In this document: positions 1-9,298 of the stretch, piece by piece
Layout: the number at the start of each line of letters is the position of its first letter
How positions within the stretch are numbered: position 1 is the first letter of the stretch
Assembly (NCBI RefSeq): GCF_017875325.1
Contig: NZ_JAGGMN010000001.1
Span: forward strand, 62,001 to 126,000
Direction: 5' to 3'
Length of the DNA stretch: 64,000 bases
Source of the DNA: Methanofollis sp. W23
GTDB taxonomy: Archaea; Halobacteriota; Methanomicrobia; Methanomicrobiales; Methanofollaceae
The notes under the pieces: generated by a model
The model's input: the letters and a program-made list of their open reading frames with translations, nothing else
Told to the model about the DNA's origin: nothing
Databases searched by the model: none
Translations under genes and position numbers: made by a program

Positions 1-231
1 ATCTCGCCCTGGGAGCACTCCTCCTGGAGGTCCCTCACGGCGAGGAGAGGGGTGGGGCGGCAGGTGAGTGGTGTCCTGCGCTCACGCGGGGGCCTGGAGA
101 CCCACTCATCTTCGTCCCGTATGCGTGAACCAGGGGTTCATGCCTGATTCTCCAGGGCTGATTTATCCCTGCCCCTCTCTCCTGATCAGCGAGAGATGGG
201 GGTGATCGACCCCCTGCAGTTCTGGGAAATT
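1..231. repeat. composite intergenic repeat (partial)
   Basis: Gene-free left edge of the window. It holds the right part of a composite repeat: a purine-rich block followed from about 118 by the palindromic module containing GCGTGAACC and GGGGTTCATGC, then a degenerate terminus near 152-165 (TTCTCCAGGGC). The same order of blocks recurs at 14.3-14.5 kb and 17.9-18.05 kb. The left end lies outside the window, so its flanking bases cannot be tested. Confidence 0.6.
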
Positions 232-1239
232 TTACCCTGGCGAAAAAAGACTTTTTAACGTTGCGATCCGCTTGAAACGGGGCGAACGAGTGGTTGCCCC
301 GTAGTACGGGACGAGACGTGCCCCGAAATTCATCGTAAATTCCGAGAGAAATGGGAGATTTGCCGTCATCATATTGACCTGCCCACACCCCTGTTCTTCC
401 AGTTCCCTGAGCGAGTCTCTGACCAGGAGAAACGAACCCCCGCATGCCCGTAATTCAGGAGAAGTGACGGCCGCCCACCGGCAGGCCTTCTGCAGAAATG
501 TGAGATAGAGATCCCCCCCGATCATCTCGCCGGACGCGTTCTCCGCGACCATCAGTCTGCACTGGCCAGAGCGGGAGAAGGTGTCGAACACCCCCTTGAG
601 GAACTCGATACTCACCGCAGGGGAGGTGCCGCGGCGCCTGAAGGTCTCGGCAAACAGGGAACAAAATTCGGCGATATCCTCTGACGCCCTTATTGAGATA
701 TTATTCTCTCCTGCTTTTTTCAGATTGCGCCTCGCATTTCTTGAGAGTTGAAGGGTCTCGGGGCTCAGGTAATAGGTGTAAAAGACGCCAGGGTCCCATC
801 CCTCCCAGAGGAATGGCCTGATGTCGGTGTACCCCGGGGTGTTGACGATGTGGATGCTGTCGACCCCACCGTTGCCGAGATTTTTGATAAGGGATTGGGT
901 TACAGTGGTTTTCCATCTCTCTTTTGCCATACTGGGGACCGAATCAGGGGGCGCGAAGAGAACCCCGCCAAATGGCGTCATCGGTGGGATGGAAGTGCCT
1001 ATGGTAAACATCCCCATCTTTCGCATAAACAGGGGGCACCCCCCCGCCAGGTTGTCCCCCACCCAGCACCCATAGATCCTGTATTCTACCCCTTGCAGGC
1101 TACTGACCGTCTTGAGCCATTGAGAGGTATGAAAAAGGGATCCAGACGGGGATGTATGGACATATTTGTCCCATAAAGGATATTCCCCGGGTTCCAATAC
1201 TCTAACAGGAAGATCGCGTGTACTGGCACTATTTTTCAT
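232..1239 (-). CDS. FemAB/BioF2-like GNAT-fold acyltransferase
   Basis: 335 residues, the usual size for stand-alone FemAB-like/BioF2-type acyltransferases, which transfer amino-acyl or acyl groups to sugar or peptide amines. The N-terminal half has the family pattern SGSLFHTSQWL (about 32-42), and the middle has LSRNARRNLKKA, like the charged helix of FemAB proteins. No signal peptide or membrane segment is visible, so the product is probably cytoplasmic. The ATG at 1239 is preceded by GGAAGG at good spacing. It is divergent from a polysaccharide deacetylase; the same gene pair recurs at 41.7-44.1 kb. The substrate is inferred, not shown: an amino sugar of a surface glycan. Confidence 0.75.
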   Translation of the reverse strand: MKNSASTRDLPVRVLEPGEYPLWDKYVHTSPSGSLFHTSQWLKTVSSLQGVEYRIYGCWVGDNLAGGCPLFMRKMGMFTIGTSIPPMTPFGGVLFAPPDSVPSMAKERWKTTVTQSLIKNLGNGGVDSIHIVNTPGYTDIRPFLWEGWDPGVFYTYYLSPETLQLSRNARRNLKKAGENNISIRASEDIAEFCSLFAETFRRRGTSPAVSIEFLKGVFDTFSRSGQCRLMVAENASGEMIGGDLYLTFLQKACRWAAVTSPELRACGGSFLLVRDSLRELEEQGCGQVNMMTANLPFLSEFTMNFGARLVPYYGATTRSPRFKRIATLKSLFSPG

Positions 1240-1435
1240 AATTTCCTTCCTGATCTATTACTCTGATATGCAGTTCTACTACGTATCTGGGGAGGGGGGC
1301 ATCAGCATGATCACAAAGAGATGCCCTCTCTTCCCCCTGTCGCAAAGTGTTCTCGCACGTCAGGATCCTCTCCATGCTGCATCATTCTTTCTGCAGACTG
1401 ACAATCGATCCAATCCGACGATATCTCACACGGGG

Positions 1436-1468
1436 GATATAATTATATGTATATAGATATTGCCATAT
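1436..1468 (+). promoter_or_regulatory. AT-rich TATA region upstream of deacetylase
   Basis: An island of TATA-like sequence (GATATAATTATAT, then CATATATG) in the 233-bp divergent spacer between the acyltransferase and the deacetylase. It is the only AT-rich block in the spacer. If it drives the deacetylase from the ATG at 1602, the leader would be roughly 130 nt. Confidence 0.4.
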
Positions 1469-1601
1469 ATGTATGGCGCCCGTCCTACGGCAGGGCACGC
1501 GAGTGGACCTTAGCCCTTCAGAACCAGATCCATTGGCCTCTTCGCTCACCAAAAAACGCCTGATCACCCAGAAAAGTACGGTCCATAGCTCGGGACAGAC
1601 T

Positions 1602-2639
1602 ATGCAGATACATGAGATCCTGCAACAGGACCCTGAGATCTGGCATCTCTTCACCTGCGAAGAGGAGTATGGGGCGCCATACAGGGACAGGTACGACCGC
1701 TTCCCCCACTATATGAGCAGCAACCGGCAGGTCTTCGAACCCAGGGTCTCACACTACCTCTTTGAGCGGGGGTATCATCCCGAATATCCTGAAGGCCAGC
1801 CCTTTGCGGTCTGCCTCACCCATGACATCGATGTCGTCTACCAGTCGTACCCGAAAAAAGGGCTCGACCTCCTCCTTGCCCTGGGACGCGGGAACAGGGC
1901 CGGTCTGATGCAGGGTGTCAGAGACCTGAGGGGCCCGAAATATCCCCTCTGCAACTTCGAGGAGATTATCGCACTTGAGGAGAAGTACGATGCTACGTCG
2001 ACTTTCTTCTTTCTCGCCCTCCAGGACGGCGACCAGGACCATTCCTATCAGGTAGAAGACCTGGGCCGCGAGATCGGGACGATCGCCGACCATGGATGGG
2101 AGGTGGGCCTCCATGGCGGGCATCAGGCCTATGCAGACCTACAGAAGTTGAAAGACGAGAAGGCGCGGATGGAGAGAGTTCTTGGCCGACCGGTCGCCGG
2201 ATACCGGAACCACTTCCTCAGGTTCAGGGCACCTGAGACCTGGGAACTCCTGGACCAGGCAGGGTTCCTCTATGACACGACATTTGGCTATGCCGATTGT
2301 GCCGGGTTCAGGAACGGAATGTGCTATCCTTTCAGGCCCTATCATGGTAGAAAACACCAGGAGATCGGGATCGTCGAGATCCCGCTCACGGTCATGGACC
2401 GCACCCTGGAGGTCTACATGCGCCTTGGTCCCAGGCAGTCCTGGGACCTCGTCAGGCATCTCATCGATACGGTGGAACGGTGCCATGGCGTCATCACTCT
2501 CCTCTGGCATAACACTTCCCTGAATGGGGACGGGATGAAATTTTATGAGAAGGTCTTGCGCTACTGCAGGGAGAAGGGTGCCTGGATGACAGGAGGCGAC
2601 GAGATCGCCACATGGGAAGGGTACAGTCGGCCTGAATAA
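1602..2639 (+). CDS. polysaccharide deacetylase-like protein (NodB fold)
   Basis: About 345 residues from the chosen ATG at 1602; the frame stays open to an ATG at 1473, but the extra 43 residues look non-conserved. Family features: metal-binding motif THDID (73-77), a second motif VGLHGGH (H171, H174), STFFFLA, and a C-terminal LLWHNTS histidine motif. Such enzymes remove acetyl groups from N-acetyl sugars. A second homologue at 41712 shares these motifs in the same order (THDVD, GWEVGVHG, YDSTFGY, LWHQVS). It is divergent from a FemAB-like acyltransferase. No signal peptide is seen, suggesting cytoplasmic action on lipid-linked or nucleotide sugar. Confidence 0.8.
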   Translation: MQIHEILQQDPEIWHLFTCEEEYGAPYRDRYDRFPHYMSSNRQVFEPRVSHYLFERGYHPEYPEGQPFAVCLTHDIDVVYQSYPKKGLDLLLALGRGNRAGLMQGVRDLRGPKYPLCNFEEIIALEEKYDATSTFFFLALQDGDQDHSYQVEDLGREIGTIADHGWEVGLHGGHQAYADLQKLKDEKARMERVLGRPVAGYRNHFLRFRAPETWELLDQAGFLYDTTFGYADCAGFRNGMCYPFRPYHGRKHQEIGIVEIPLTVMDRTLEVYMRLGPRQSWDLVRHLIDTVERCHGVITLLWHNTSLNGDGMKFYEKVLRYCREKGAWMTGGDEIATWEGYSRPE

Positions 2640-3361
2640 AAGTTCGGTGGAGGGTCTCACAAGAGTTCCCTGACTCCAGGAATGGCGGCGATAAGGAGAC
2701 ATCCCCCCGCCACAAAGATTCATCGAGGGGATCTGTGACAGGGCCGATCTTCGAGGGACCTGGTGGACGGTCCGAGGGAGTCGAGAAGAGGAGGAGCCAA
2801 AAATTCCTCCGCGGTCACTCCTCAAAGACCTTCAGTCATTTCGTACCGAAAATTGGGATAGAACCCCTCTATAGAATCGAGCATGACCCTGGGGCTCACG
2901 CAGATGGGATGAAGAGGATCGCGGGTCTCCAGAGTGTGTGGATCCGTGCCCGCCCCTTCAGCACGGGACACTCTGTGAGACCCCCGCCTCAGTGCCGTCT
3001 CCGGTGCGAGACGACGGTGACAGTGTTGCGCTGAGGGCGGGCGATCATTCTGAGAGCGTTTCTGGAGTTCGTATATCAGGTATGGAGGATCCCGGGGAGG
3101 AGGAATCATCATACAGATCTCCCTGGTCGATCGTCAGGATCATTTTCATGGAGATCATCCCAGCACTCTCCCGCCCTCCCCTACGCCCCTGCCGGGGGCG
3201 GCATGAGGCAAGATTTCTGGCCTGTCCCCTGTCCAGGGAGAATGACCACAGATCCTTCCACGCCCCGGACCCTGTGACATGAAATTTTCACCGCGTATGC
3301 CTGGGCCGGGGGTTCATGCCTGCGTCTACAGGGCCGATAGAAGATCGTAGTTCATATTCGG
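2640..3361. repeat. gene-free stretch with composite repeats
   Basis: No credible gene. At 2868-3020 there is a plus-oriented repeat beginning CTATAGAATCGAGCATGACCC, ending near GGTGCGAGACGACGG. At about 3125-3180 is the module with TTTTCATGGAGATCATCCCA and CACTCTCCCGCC, seen again near 32.65 kb. At 3270-3332 is a minus-oriented palindromic module ending TCTACAGGGCC. These are pieces of the dispersed element family described under findings. Confidence 0.6.
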
Positions 3362-3398
3362 AAAAAAAGAGTCTGGGCCCGGAGGCATGTCCGGGCCC
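3362..3398 (-). terminator. hairpin plus T-run terminator of manC-epimerase operon
   Basis: Reading the minus strand, a perfect 9-bp stem (GGGCCCGGA / TCCGGGCCC, 3375-3398) with a 6-base loop is followed by AGACTC and seven Ts. It sits 14 bp after the epimerase stop codon. The form resembles a bacterial intrinsic terminator; in archaea the T-run alone is usually the active part. Confidence 0.65.
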
Positions 3399-3411
3399 TG
3401 GGTCAGCGGGT

Positions 3412-4356
3412 TCAGAGGCGAGGGGATTGTTCCCCTTCATCTGTGCCCTGATCGCCCCACCGGATCGTCTCCCCAAGTCCGTCCACCAGCGTCCACTCGG
3501 GCGCCCACCCAAGCTCTTTGCGTGCGCGGGAGATATCGGCACGCGAATGGCGGACGTCGCCCTGGCGGACCGGGGCGTACTCCACCGGCACCTCGCGCCC
3601 TGCCGCCTCCATCACGCTCCTGGCCAGGGTGTTGAGGTCGGTCTGGCGTCCGCGTGCGATGTTGAAGACCCCGGTCACGTCCCGCTCCATCGCGAGGAGG
3701 TTTGCCCGCACCACGTCGGCCACATAGACGAAGTCGCGGGTCTGCCCGCCGTCGCCATGGATGGTGACCGGTCTGCCTGCCCTGACCCGGTCGGTGAAGA
3801 TAGAGATCACCCCCGAGTACTGGGAGGAAGGGTCCTGGCGCGGCCCGAAGACATTGAAGTAGCGGAGTGCCACGGTCTTGAGCCCGAAAAGTCTTGAGAA
3901 AACTGCCTCATAATGTTCGCCGGTCAGTTTGGAGATGGCGTACGGGGAGACCGGGGCCGGGAGCATCCCCTCGTGTTTGGGGAGAGTGGGCTCCTCGCCA
4001 TATACCGCCGATGAGGAGGCGAAGACGACCTTGCTCACCCCGGCGTCCCGTGCCGCGAGGAGGACCTTGAGCGTCCCGGTCTCGTTGACAGACTGGGTGG
4101 CAAGGGGGTCGTCGACCGATTTCGGGACCGAGGCGATCGCCGCCTGGTGGAAGACGCCGTCGGCACCCTTGAAGACCTCCTGAAGGAGGGAAAGATCGGT
4201 CACGCTCCCCTCGACGAACTCAAGGTCGAACTCCTGGATGTTCTCGCGGTGACCGGTGGAGAGGTCGTCGATGACCACGACCTCGTGCTCTCCTGCGAGG
4301 GCCTCTGCAATATGGGAGCCGATAAAACCCGCACCCCCTGTCACGACATATCTCAT
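3412..4356 (-). CDS. NAD-dependent epimerase/dehydratase (UDP-glucose 4-epimerase-like)
   Basis: 314-residue extended short-chain dehydrogenase. It has the NAD-binding GGAGFIGS (7-14), the DDLSTG segment after strand 2, a catalytic serine region (VFASSSAVYG) and YAISK, giving the Y-x3-K pair. Length and layout match archaeal UDP-sugar 4-epimerases; UDP-glucuronate epimerase or decarboxylase cannot be excluded by eye. It follows ManC on the same strand with 13 bp between stop and start, so the two are probably co-transcribed for sugar-nucleotide supply to surface glycans. A hairpin/T-run terminator follows. Confidence 0.85.
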   Translation of the reverse strand: MRYVVTGGAGFIGSHIAEALAGEHEVVVIDDLSTGHRENIQEFDLEFVEGSVTDLSLLQEVFKGADGVFHQAAIASVPKSVDDPLATQSVNETGTLKVLLAARDAGVSKVVFASSSAVYGEEPTLPKHEGMLPAPVSPYAISKLTGEHYEAVFSRLFGLKTVALRYFNVFGPRQDPSSQYSGVISIFTDRVRAGRPVTIHGDGGQTRDFVYVADVVRANLLAMERDVTGVFNIARGRQTDLNTLARSVMEAAGREVPVEYAPVRQGDVRHSRADISRARKELGWAPEWTLVDGLGETIRWGDQGTDEGEQSPRL

Positions 4357-4369
4357 ACGATCCGGTTCC

Positions 4370-5764
4370 TTAGTGTATCGTATGGGTACATAGCACTGCC
4401 GGTCTCACTTCTGGCCTGGACTCACGTTTGAAGTCGTCGTCGTACCTCACGATGTCGTCCTCGGTGATGTGCTCGCCGTTCTGGACCTCGATCACCTCGA
4501 GCGGGATCAGCCCTGGGTTCTCGAGCCGGTGTTTTACCCCGGCAGGGACATAGGTGCTCTCGCCTGAACGGACAAAGAACTGCTTTCCATTGTTGGAGAC
4601 AAGGGCCGTGCCCCTCACCACCACCCAGTGCTCGCTCCGGTGGTGGTGGAGCTGGAGGGAGAGCCGCCGGCCCGGGAGGACGGTGATCCGTTTGATGGAG
4701 AAGGAAGGCCCACGTTCGAGGAGGGTGTACGACCCCCAGGGCCTGAAGACCGTGGTGTGAGAGTCGCAGCGGGCGTCCCCCAGAGTGCGCAGTCTCTCGA
4801 CGACCTCGCCGACCCTCTGGGCCTCGGCCTTCGGGCAGACCAGGAGGACGTCCTTGGTATCGACGATCGCCATCTCAGAGACCCCGATGGTGGCGACGAG
4901 GCGGTCGGAGATGATGAAGTTCTCTCGCCCCCCGATCCCGAGGTGTTCGCCATGGACGACATTCCCCTCCTGATCTTTCCTGGCAAGGGTGTACAGGGCG
5001 TCGAAACTCCCCACATCGCTCCATGCCGAGGAGAGGGGGACGACCGCCGCCCGCTTTGTCCGCTCCATCACCCCATAGTCGACCGAGATCGCCGGTGTCA
5101 GCCTGAAGGCCTCTTCGGGTGGTTTTTCAAAGGCAGCGAGGGCTTCAGGGATATGGCGTCGGCATTCTTCAAGGAAGAGACGGGTGTTGAAGAGGAACAT
5201 CCCTGAGTTCCAGAGATACCCCTCGGCAAGATAGTGCTCTGCCGTCTTGCAGTCTGGTTTTTCGACAAAGGCGTCGACCCTGTACCCCCTTTCGACCCTG
5301 GTGCCTGGCCTGATGTAGCCGTAGCCCGTATGCGGCGAGCGGGGAGGGACCCCGAAGGTGACAAGATACCCCTCTGCCAGGCTCTCGGCCGCGTCCATCG
5401 TCTTACGGTAGGCCTCGTCGACCTCGACGAGATGGTCAGAGGGGAAGACCGCGACCGTCTCGTCACCAGGGAGATCTTTCACCCCATAGAGCACGGCAGG
5501 AAGAGTGTTTTTTCCCTCAGGTTCGACAAGGACCCTGCACTCCTCGGCGCCGACCCCTTTCATCTGGTCCATGACCAGGAACCGGTGATCGGCATTGGTG
5601 ACCACCGTCACCTCGTCGGGCGCCGAGAGGAGCATGGCCCTCTTGAGCGTCTTCTGGAAGAGCGACTCTCCCTCGAAGTACTGGAGAAACTGTTTTGGGA
5701 AATGGGAACGGCTCAAGGGAAAGAGCCTGGTCCCTGTCCCTCCTGCAAGGATCACGGTCTTCAT
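4370..5764 (-). CDS. manC: mannose-1-phosphate guanylyltransferase / mannose-6-phosphate isomerase
   Basis: 464 residues, the length of bifunctional ManC/AlgA-type enzymes that make GDP-mannose and interconvert fructose-6-P and mannose-6-P. The nucleotidyltransferase signature is at the N-terminus (LAGGTGTRLFPLSRSHFPKQF region, 7-27). The FVEKP motif follows mid-protein. The C-terminal 110 residues form a cupin-type isomerase domain with LQLHHHRSEHW metal ligands and VPAGVKHRLEN. A GAGGGGGG Shine-Dalgarno lies just upstream of the ATG. It is the first gene of a two-gene operon with the downstream epimerase. Confidence 0.92.
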   Translation of the reverse strand: MKTVILAGGTGTRLFPLSRSHFPKQFLQYFEGESLFQKTLKRAMLLSAPDEVTVVTNADHRFLVMDQMKGVGAEECRVLVEPEGKNTLPAVLYGVKDLPGDETVAVFPSDHLVEVDEAYRKTMDAAESLAEGYLVTFGVPPRSPHTGYGYIRPGTRVERGYRVDAFVEKPDCKTAEHYLAEGYLWNSGMFLFNTRLFLEECRRHIPEALAAFEKPPEEAFRLTPAISVDYGVMERTKRAAVVPLSSAWSDVGSFDALYTLARKDQEGNVVHGEHLGIGGRENFIISDRLVATIGVSEMAIVDTKDVLLVCPKAEAQRVGEVVERLRTLGDARCDSHTTVFRPWGSYTLLERGPSFSIKRITVLPGRRLSLQLHHHRSEHWVVVRGTALVSNNGKQFFVRSGESTYVPAGVKHRLENPGLIPLEVIEVQNGEHITEDDIVRYDDDFKRESRPEVRPAVLCTHTIH

Positions 5765-5817
5765 CTGTCCCCCCTCTCTGTGAATGGAAAAATTCCCTGA
5801 GGGCTATACCATGAAGA

Positions 5818-5828
5818 TCATATATAAT
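5818..5828 (-). promoter_or_regulatory. TATA box for manC operon
   Basis: On the minus strand, ATTATATATG stands about 55 bp before the manC ATG, compatible with an archaeal TATA box and a leader of roughly 30 nt carrying the GAGGGGGG ribosome site. It is the only TATA-like element in this spacer. Confidence 0.5.
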
Positions 5829-6760
5829 GGTGATGCCTCCCCTGGGGCCGGTCCTGGAGGAAGGGGGTGTGATCTCTCAGGTTTTGTGGAATCTGGTGTC
5901 TGTCGGGGGATCCCCTGGAGTTAGTGCATGGAAATGGTTCTGAGCAGATCTTTGTGGCATGCAGAGATTCCCGATCTCTCCAGATTGCGACAGGGGATGA
6001 TGGAAGACACTACGCAATCATGATCACTGCTATCTCTGTCATGGATGACGAAGTCTTCGAGTCCCCCCTACGGTGTGGGGAGATGGTGAAAATTCTGGCT
6101 CTGTAGAGACCCCCTCAGGACAGCTATCTCTGGGGGGGAGCCTGGCCGCCCGCCCCCCGGGCCCCCTGCTAACACGATTGGTCGTGGACGGCAATCCCTC
6201 TTCAGGGATTTCGAATATGCCTTCCCTGCCCGATCTTCATCCTGGAGCTGAAGATTCTGGCTGTGTAGACGTTCTCACCTGGTGGCAAGTCATGCATCAA
6301 ATGTCGGACCTTTCGAGACCTTTGATCGCGCTCCTCAGACGAGACAGTGGACAGGAACACAAGCCATCGCTGCCCCTCGCCTATCTTCATTCCAGAGGGG
6401 CCGGGGGGTTCCCCCGGCACGAGATGAAGGACAAAAAGCTCTGTAGAAATCCTCAGGACAGTTCTCTTTGGCGGGGGAGTGCGCCGCCCCCCGGTCCCCC
6501 CGCGCGAAGATAGGGGGTGGACGGCATTCTGATCTTCATGGCGACTGAAACTCTTTGTTTTTCTATGGGTGGCCTGTTTGATCGATGTGCCTTTCCTCAC
6601 CATACGCGCCGTGGGTGCGGCTCCCCCGGACCCCTGGGATGGCGATAGGGTCGGGAGGACAGAGATAAAACAAACCATGAAGATGGGGCGCAATCCTCCG
6701 CCCCTCTTCATCCGCGGGGGTCACGTTCGCGCCGGGAATTGTAAGGGGTTCTCCAGGGCC
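5829..6760. repeat. gene-free stretch with nested composite repeats
   Basis: No supportable gene. Repeated termini are visible: GGCTCTGTAGAG at 6097, GGCTGTGTAGAC near 6259 and AGCTCTGTAGAA near 6436, each followed by CTCAGGACAG or CTCACC and a GC-rich stem module. Halves of GCCTTCCC-bounded stem modules occur at about 6220 and 6590-6760. The arrangement looks like element copies inserted in or recombined with one another. Small open frames here follow the repeats and have no coding character. Confidence 0.6.
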
Positions 6761-6767
6761 AAAAAAA
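6761..6767 (-). terminator. T-run terminator after Hsp20-like gene
   Basis: Seven consecutive Ts on the minus strand, 11 bp after the stop codon of the Hsp20-like gene, the common form of archaeal terminator. No stem is evident. Confidence 0.4.
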
Positions 6768-6778
6768 GGTGAAATGAT

Positions 6779-7162
6779 TCACTCAGTCTTCACACAGACG
6801 ACGTCGAGGACGCCGTGGTTGCACGAGACTGAACTCTGCTCCTCGTCGACCTCGGTGTCAAGGTCGATCGTCTCCTGCGTCTCGCCGATCATGAGGGTGA
6901 CCACCTTCCCCTCGATCGCCGCGGAGACCTGGTCCTCGCACTCCGGGGGGATCGAGGCGGTGATATAGACGCACTGGTCGCTCTCTGTCACCTCGTAATC
7001 GATCCCGTCGTCGTCATGGGCCTCGGGCTCGGGCTCTGGCCCGCCCCCGCCGGTGATGATGGCACACCCGATGACCTTCGGCTTTCCACCGCTCTCATTC
7101 AGGGCGTCCTTCAGGATCTCTGCCAGGTGTTTGAATATTTCGTCATAGGGATTGTTTGACAT
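6779..7162 (-). CDS. Hsp20/CS-domain-like small protein
   Basis: 127 residues from the ATG at 7162. The N-terminus (MSNNPYDEIFKHLAEIL) is an amphipathic helix, followed by a low-complexity GGGGPEPEPEAHDDD linker and a beta-rich C-terminal half (YEVTESDQCVYITASIPPE ... KVVTLMI) typical of alpha-crystallin/CS-type sandwich domains. The C-terminus has a lone cysteine pair (SCNHGVLDVVC). The ATG overlaps the 3' end of the upstream ArsR-type regulator by 20 bp, so translation is probably coupled and the two act together. The family match is by fold pattern only; exact function is unknown. Confidence 0.6.
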   Translation of the reverse strand: MSNNPYDEIFKHLAEILKDALNESGGKPKVIGCAIITGGGGPEPEPEAHDDDGIDYEVTESDQCVYITASIPPECEDQVSAAIEGKVVTLMIGETQETIDLDTEVDEEQSSVSCNHGVLDVVCVKTE

Positions 7163-7778
7163 AAGGACCACGTAACATGTACTCGTTACCATTCTGTTCG
7201 ACGATACCCTTTATGATCAGGTCTCTGAGCATTCTCTCGACCGGCTCGGCGTCCATGCCGGTATATTCTTCAAGATCTCGCAGGGTGAGCGTGCAGCGTG
7301 CCAGGGCCAGCACCAGGTCCATCTCGGTCTCGTTGGTGAGGAGGGTATGGCTGTACCTGACGATGTCATTCATCTTGATATCGATCTCGCGCTCGACCAC
7401 TTCAAGGTCGGCGATCAGACGGTCGCGCGCCCTGAGCATCCTGGCAAGGGTGTATAAAGAGGCCAGGTATTTTCCCTCGGCGCTCTCGGCCGGCCTGAGG
7501 CGCGGGACCGGATCATCACTCTTGCTGAGATGGACATCAATCCTGATCTCCTGTGTCAGGCAATAATACTTCCGCCGCCGGTCGTCGTGGAAGGAGGAGA
7601 GGATCCGTTCCTGTTCCATCAACTGGAGATGTTCGATCACCGCCTTTGGCGAGATCATCAGTCGGTCAGAGATCTCGGTGACAAAACAGGGCTTCTGTCT
7701 GAGGAGATCAAGGATTCTTCTCCTGTTGCGGTTTCCCAGGATATCGAGGATGCGGGAGGTCTCGGTGCTCTCAAGCAT
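7143..7778 (-). CDS. ArsR-type winged-helix regulator
   Basis: 211 residues. The first 75 are a winged helix: ILDILGNRNRRRILDLLRQKP, recognition-helix region RLMISPKAVIEHLQLM, wing with DDRRRKYYCL. Then comes a helical region (YLASLYTLARMLRARDRLIADLEVVEREID), likely a dimerising coiled coil. The C-terminal third looks like a second winged helix (ALARCTLTLRDLEEYTG...MLRDLIIKGIVEQ). It heads a two-gene unit with the Hsp20-like gene, overlapping it by 20 bp. No metal-binding cysteine cluster is seen, so metal sensing is not supported. Confidence 0.75.
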   Translation of the reverse strand: MLESTETSRILDILGNRNRRRILDLLRQKPCFVTEISDRLMISPKAVIEHLQLMEQERILSSFHDDRRRKYYCLTQEIRIDVHLSKSDDPVPRLRPAESAEGKYLASLYTLARMLRARDRLIADLEVVEREIDIKMNDIVRYSHTLLTNETEMDLVLALARCTLTLRDLEEYTGMDAEPVERMLRDLIIKGIVEQNGNEYMLRGPYVKQSL

Positions 7779-7802
7779 CTTTACCTGATGTTAGTGTTCA
7801 TC

Positions 7803-7813
7803 GTATTTAAAAA
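7803..7813 (-). promoter_or_regulatory. TATA box for ArsR-type regulator
   Basis: Minus-strand TTTTTAAATACG is centred about 29 bp before the regulator ATG, in the 44-bp space after guaB. The spacing predicts a transcript starting at or just before the ATG, that is a very short leader or none. Confidence 0.5.
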
Positions 7814-7822
7814 ATGAGGAGT

Positions 7823-9298
7823 TTATCCCATCTGCCGGTAGTTCGGGGCCTCGTCGGTGATGAGGATATTGTGCGGGTGCGACTCGCCCATCCCTGCGGG
7901 GGTGATCCTGACAAACTGCGCCCTGGTCCTGAGGGCGTCGATTGTCTCTGATCCCGTATACCCCATCGCGGCCTTCAACCCGCCGATGAGCTGGTACACG
8001 ACCTCTGAGACCTTTCCGACATACGGGATCGCCCCTTCGACCCCTTCAGGGACGTACTTTGTCCTGCCAATCCCCTTCTTCTGGAAGTAGCGGTCAGAGG
8101 ACTCGCCGCCGCTCATCACGCCAAGCGATCCCATGCCGCGGTACTGCTTGTACTTCCTGCCCTGCATTGCGATGAGCCGTCCGGGTGCCTCGTCGGTCCC
8201 GGCAAGGAGACTGCCCATCATCACCGAGTTGGCACCTGCGGCGATGGCCTTGGCGATGTCGCCTGAGTAGCGCACCCCGCCGTCGGCGATGACCGGGATC
8301 CCGAGCGGCGAGGCCACCTCGGCGACACTCGCGATCGCCGTCACCTGCGGCACCCCGACCCCGGCCACGATCCTGGTGGTGCAGATCGAGCCGGGCCCGA
8401 TCCCTACCTTCAGCCCGTCGACCGTGTCGGCAAGGGCCTCGGCGGCCTCTGCCGTCGCAATATTGCCCGCGACGACGTCGGCCTTCACGCTACCCTTGAT
8501 GTTCCTGACGGCCTCGACCACATGCATGTTGTGGCCATGGGCGCAGTCCACGGCCACCACATCGACCCCGGCCTCGTCAAGCATTATTGCCCGCTCCAGG
8601 TCGAAAGGCCCAACCCCTGCGGCCACTCTCAGGCTTCCGGAGGCGTCGCGGTTTGCCTGCGGGAACGAACGCTTCTCCAGGATATCCTGCATCGTGATGA
8701 TCCCGAGGAGTCTCCCGTTGCCGTTGGTCACTGGCAGACGCTCGACCTTGTTGGCGTACATCGTCTCCAGTGCCTCAGAGGCGGTGACCTCCTCGCGGGC
8801 GGTGATCGGTTCTCTGGTCATGATCGAGGCGATCGGTTCGTCGCCGCGCACATGCAGGATCGCCCTGATGTCGCGCCTGGAGACGATCCCCACGAGCCGC
8901 TTCTCCTTGATCACCGGCACCCCGCTGATCCCGTGCCGGTTCATCAGCGCCTCCACCTCATTGAGGGTGGCGTCGGGCCCGACCGAGAGCACTTCGCGCT
9001 CGATAAGGTCCTCGGCATGCTTGACCCTGATCACCTCTTCGACCTGACGGTCGGGCTTCATGTTCCGGTGGATCACCCCGATCCCGCCGAGGCGGGCAAG
9101 GGCGATGGCCATTTCTGACTCGGTCACGGTATCCATCGCCGCGGAGACGATCGGGATGTTCAGCGGGACGTTCTTTGAGAAGACCGCGTGCACATCGGTG
9201 TTGTACGGCTCGACGTACGACGCCGCCGGCTTGAGAAGGACGTCGTCGAAGGTGAGGGCGGTTGGGATCTCAAGTTTTTCTGTGAACATCGTCTTCAC
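7823..9298 (-). CDS. guaB: inosine-5'-monophosphate dehydrogenase
   Basis: 491 residues, full length. Converts IMP to XMP with NAD+, the committed step to GMP. The TIM barrel is split by two CBS domains (about 104-150 and 160-210). The catalytic loop [17 protein letters not shown] places the active cysteine at 306, and LTFDDVLL plus [13 protein letters not shown] are family signatures. The first codon is a GTG at 9298 whose last bases form the mfnB stop (GTGA overlap); an ATG three codons in is an alternative. Translation is probably coupled to mfnB upstream. Confidence 0.96.
   Translation of the reverse strand: MKTMFTEKLEIPTALTFDDVLLKPAASYVEPYNTDVHAVFSKNVPLNIPIVSAAMDTVTESEMAIALARLGGIGVIHRNMKPDRQVEEVIRVKHAEDLIEREVLSVGPDATLNEVEALMNRHGISGVPVIKEKRLVGIVSRRDIRAILHVRGDEPIASIMTREPITAREEVTASEALETMYANKVERLPVTNGNGRLLGIITMQDILEKRSFPQANRDASGSLRVAAGVGPFDLERAIMLDEAGVDVVAVDCAHGHNMHVVEAVRNIKGSVKADVVAGNIATAEAAEALADTVDGLKVGIGPGSICTTRIVAGVGVPQVTAIASVAEVASPLGIPVIADGGVRYSGDIAKAIAAGANSVMMGSLLAGTDEAPGRLIAMQGRKYKQYRGMGSLGVMSGGESSDRYFQKKGIGRTKYVPEGVEGAIPYVGKVSEVVYQLIGGLKAAMGYTGSETIDALRTRAQFVRITPAGMGESHPHNILITDEAPNYRQMG

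Noticed and set aside
5829-6760. Several open frames of 60-170 codons in the gene-free stretch
   Set aside because: They lie on repeat modules that recur elsewhere in other frames, so they are repeat-derived and not genes.
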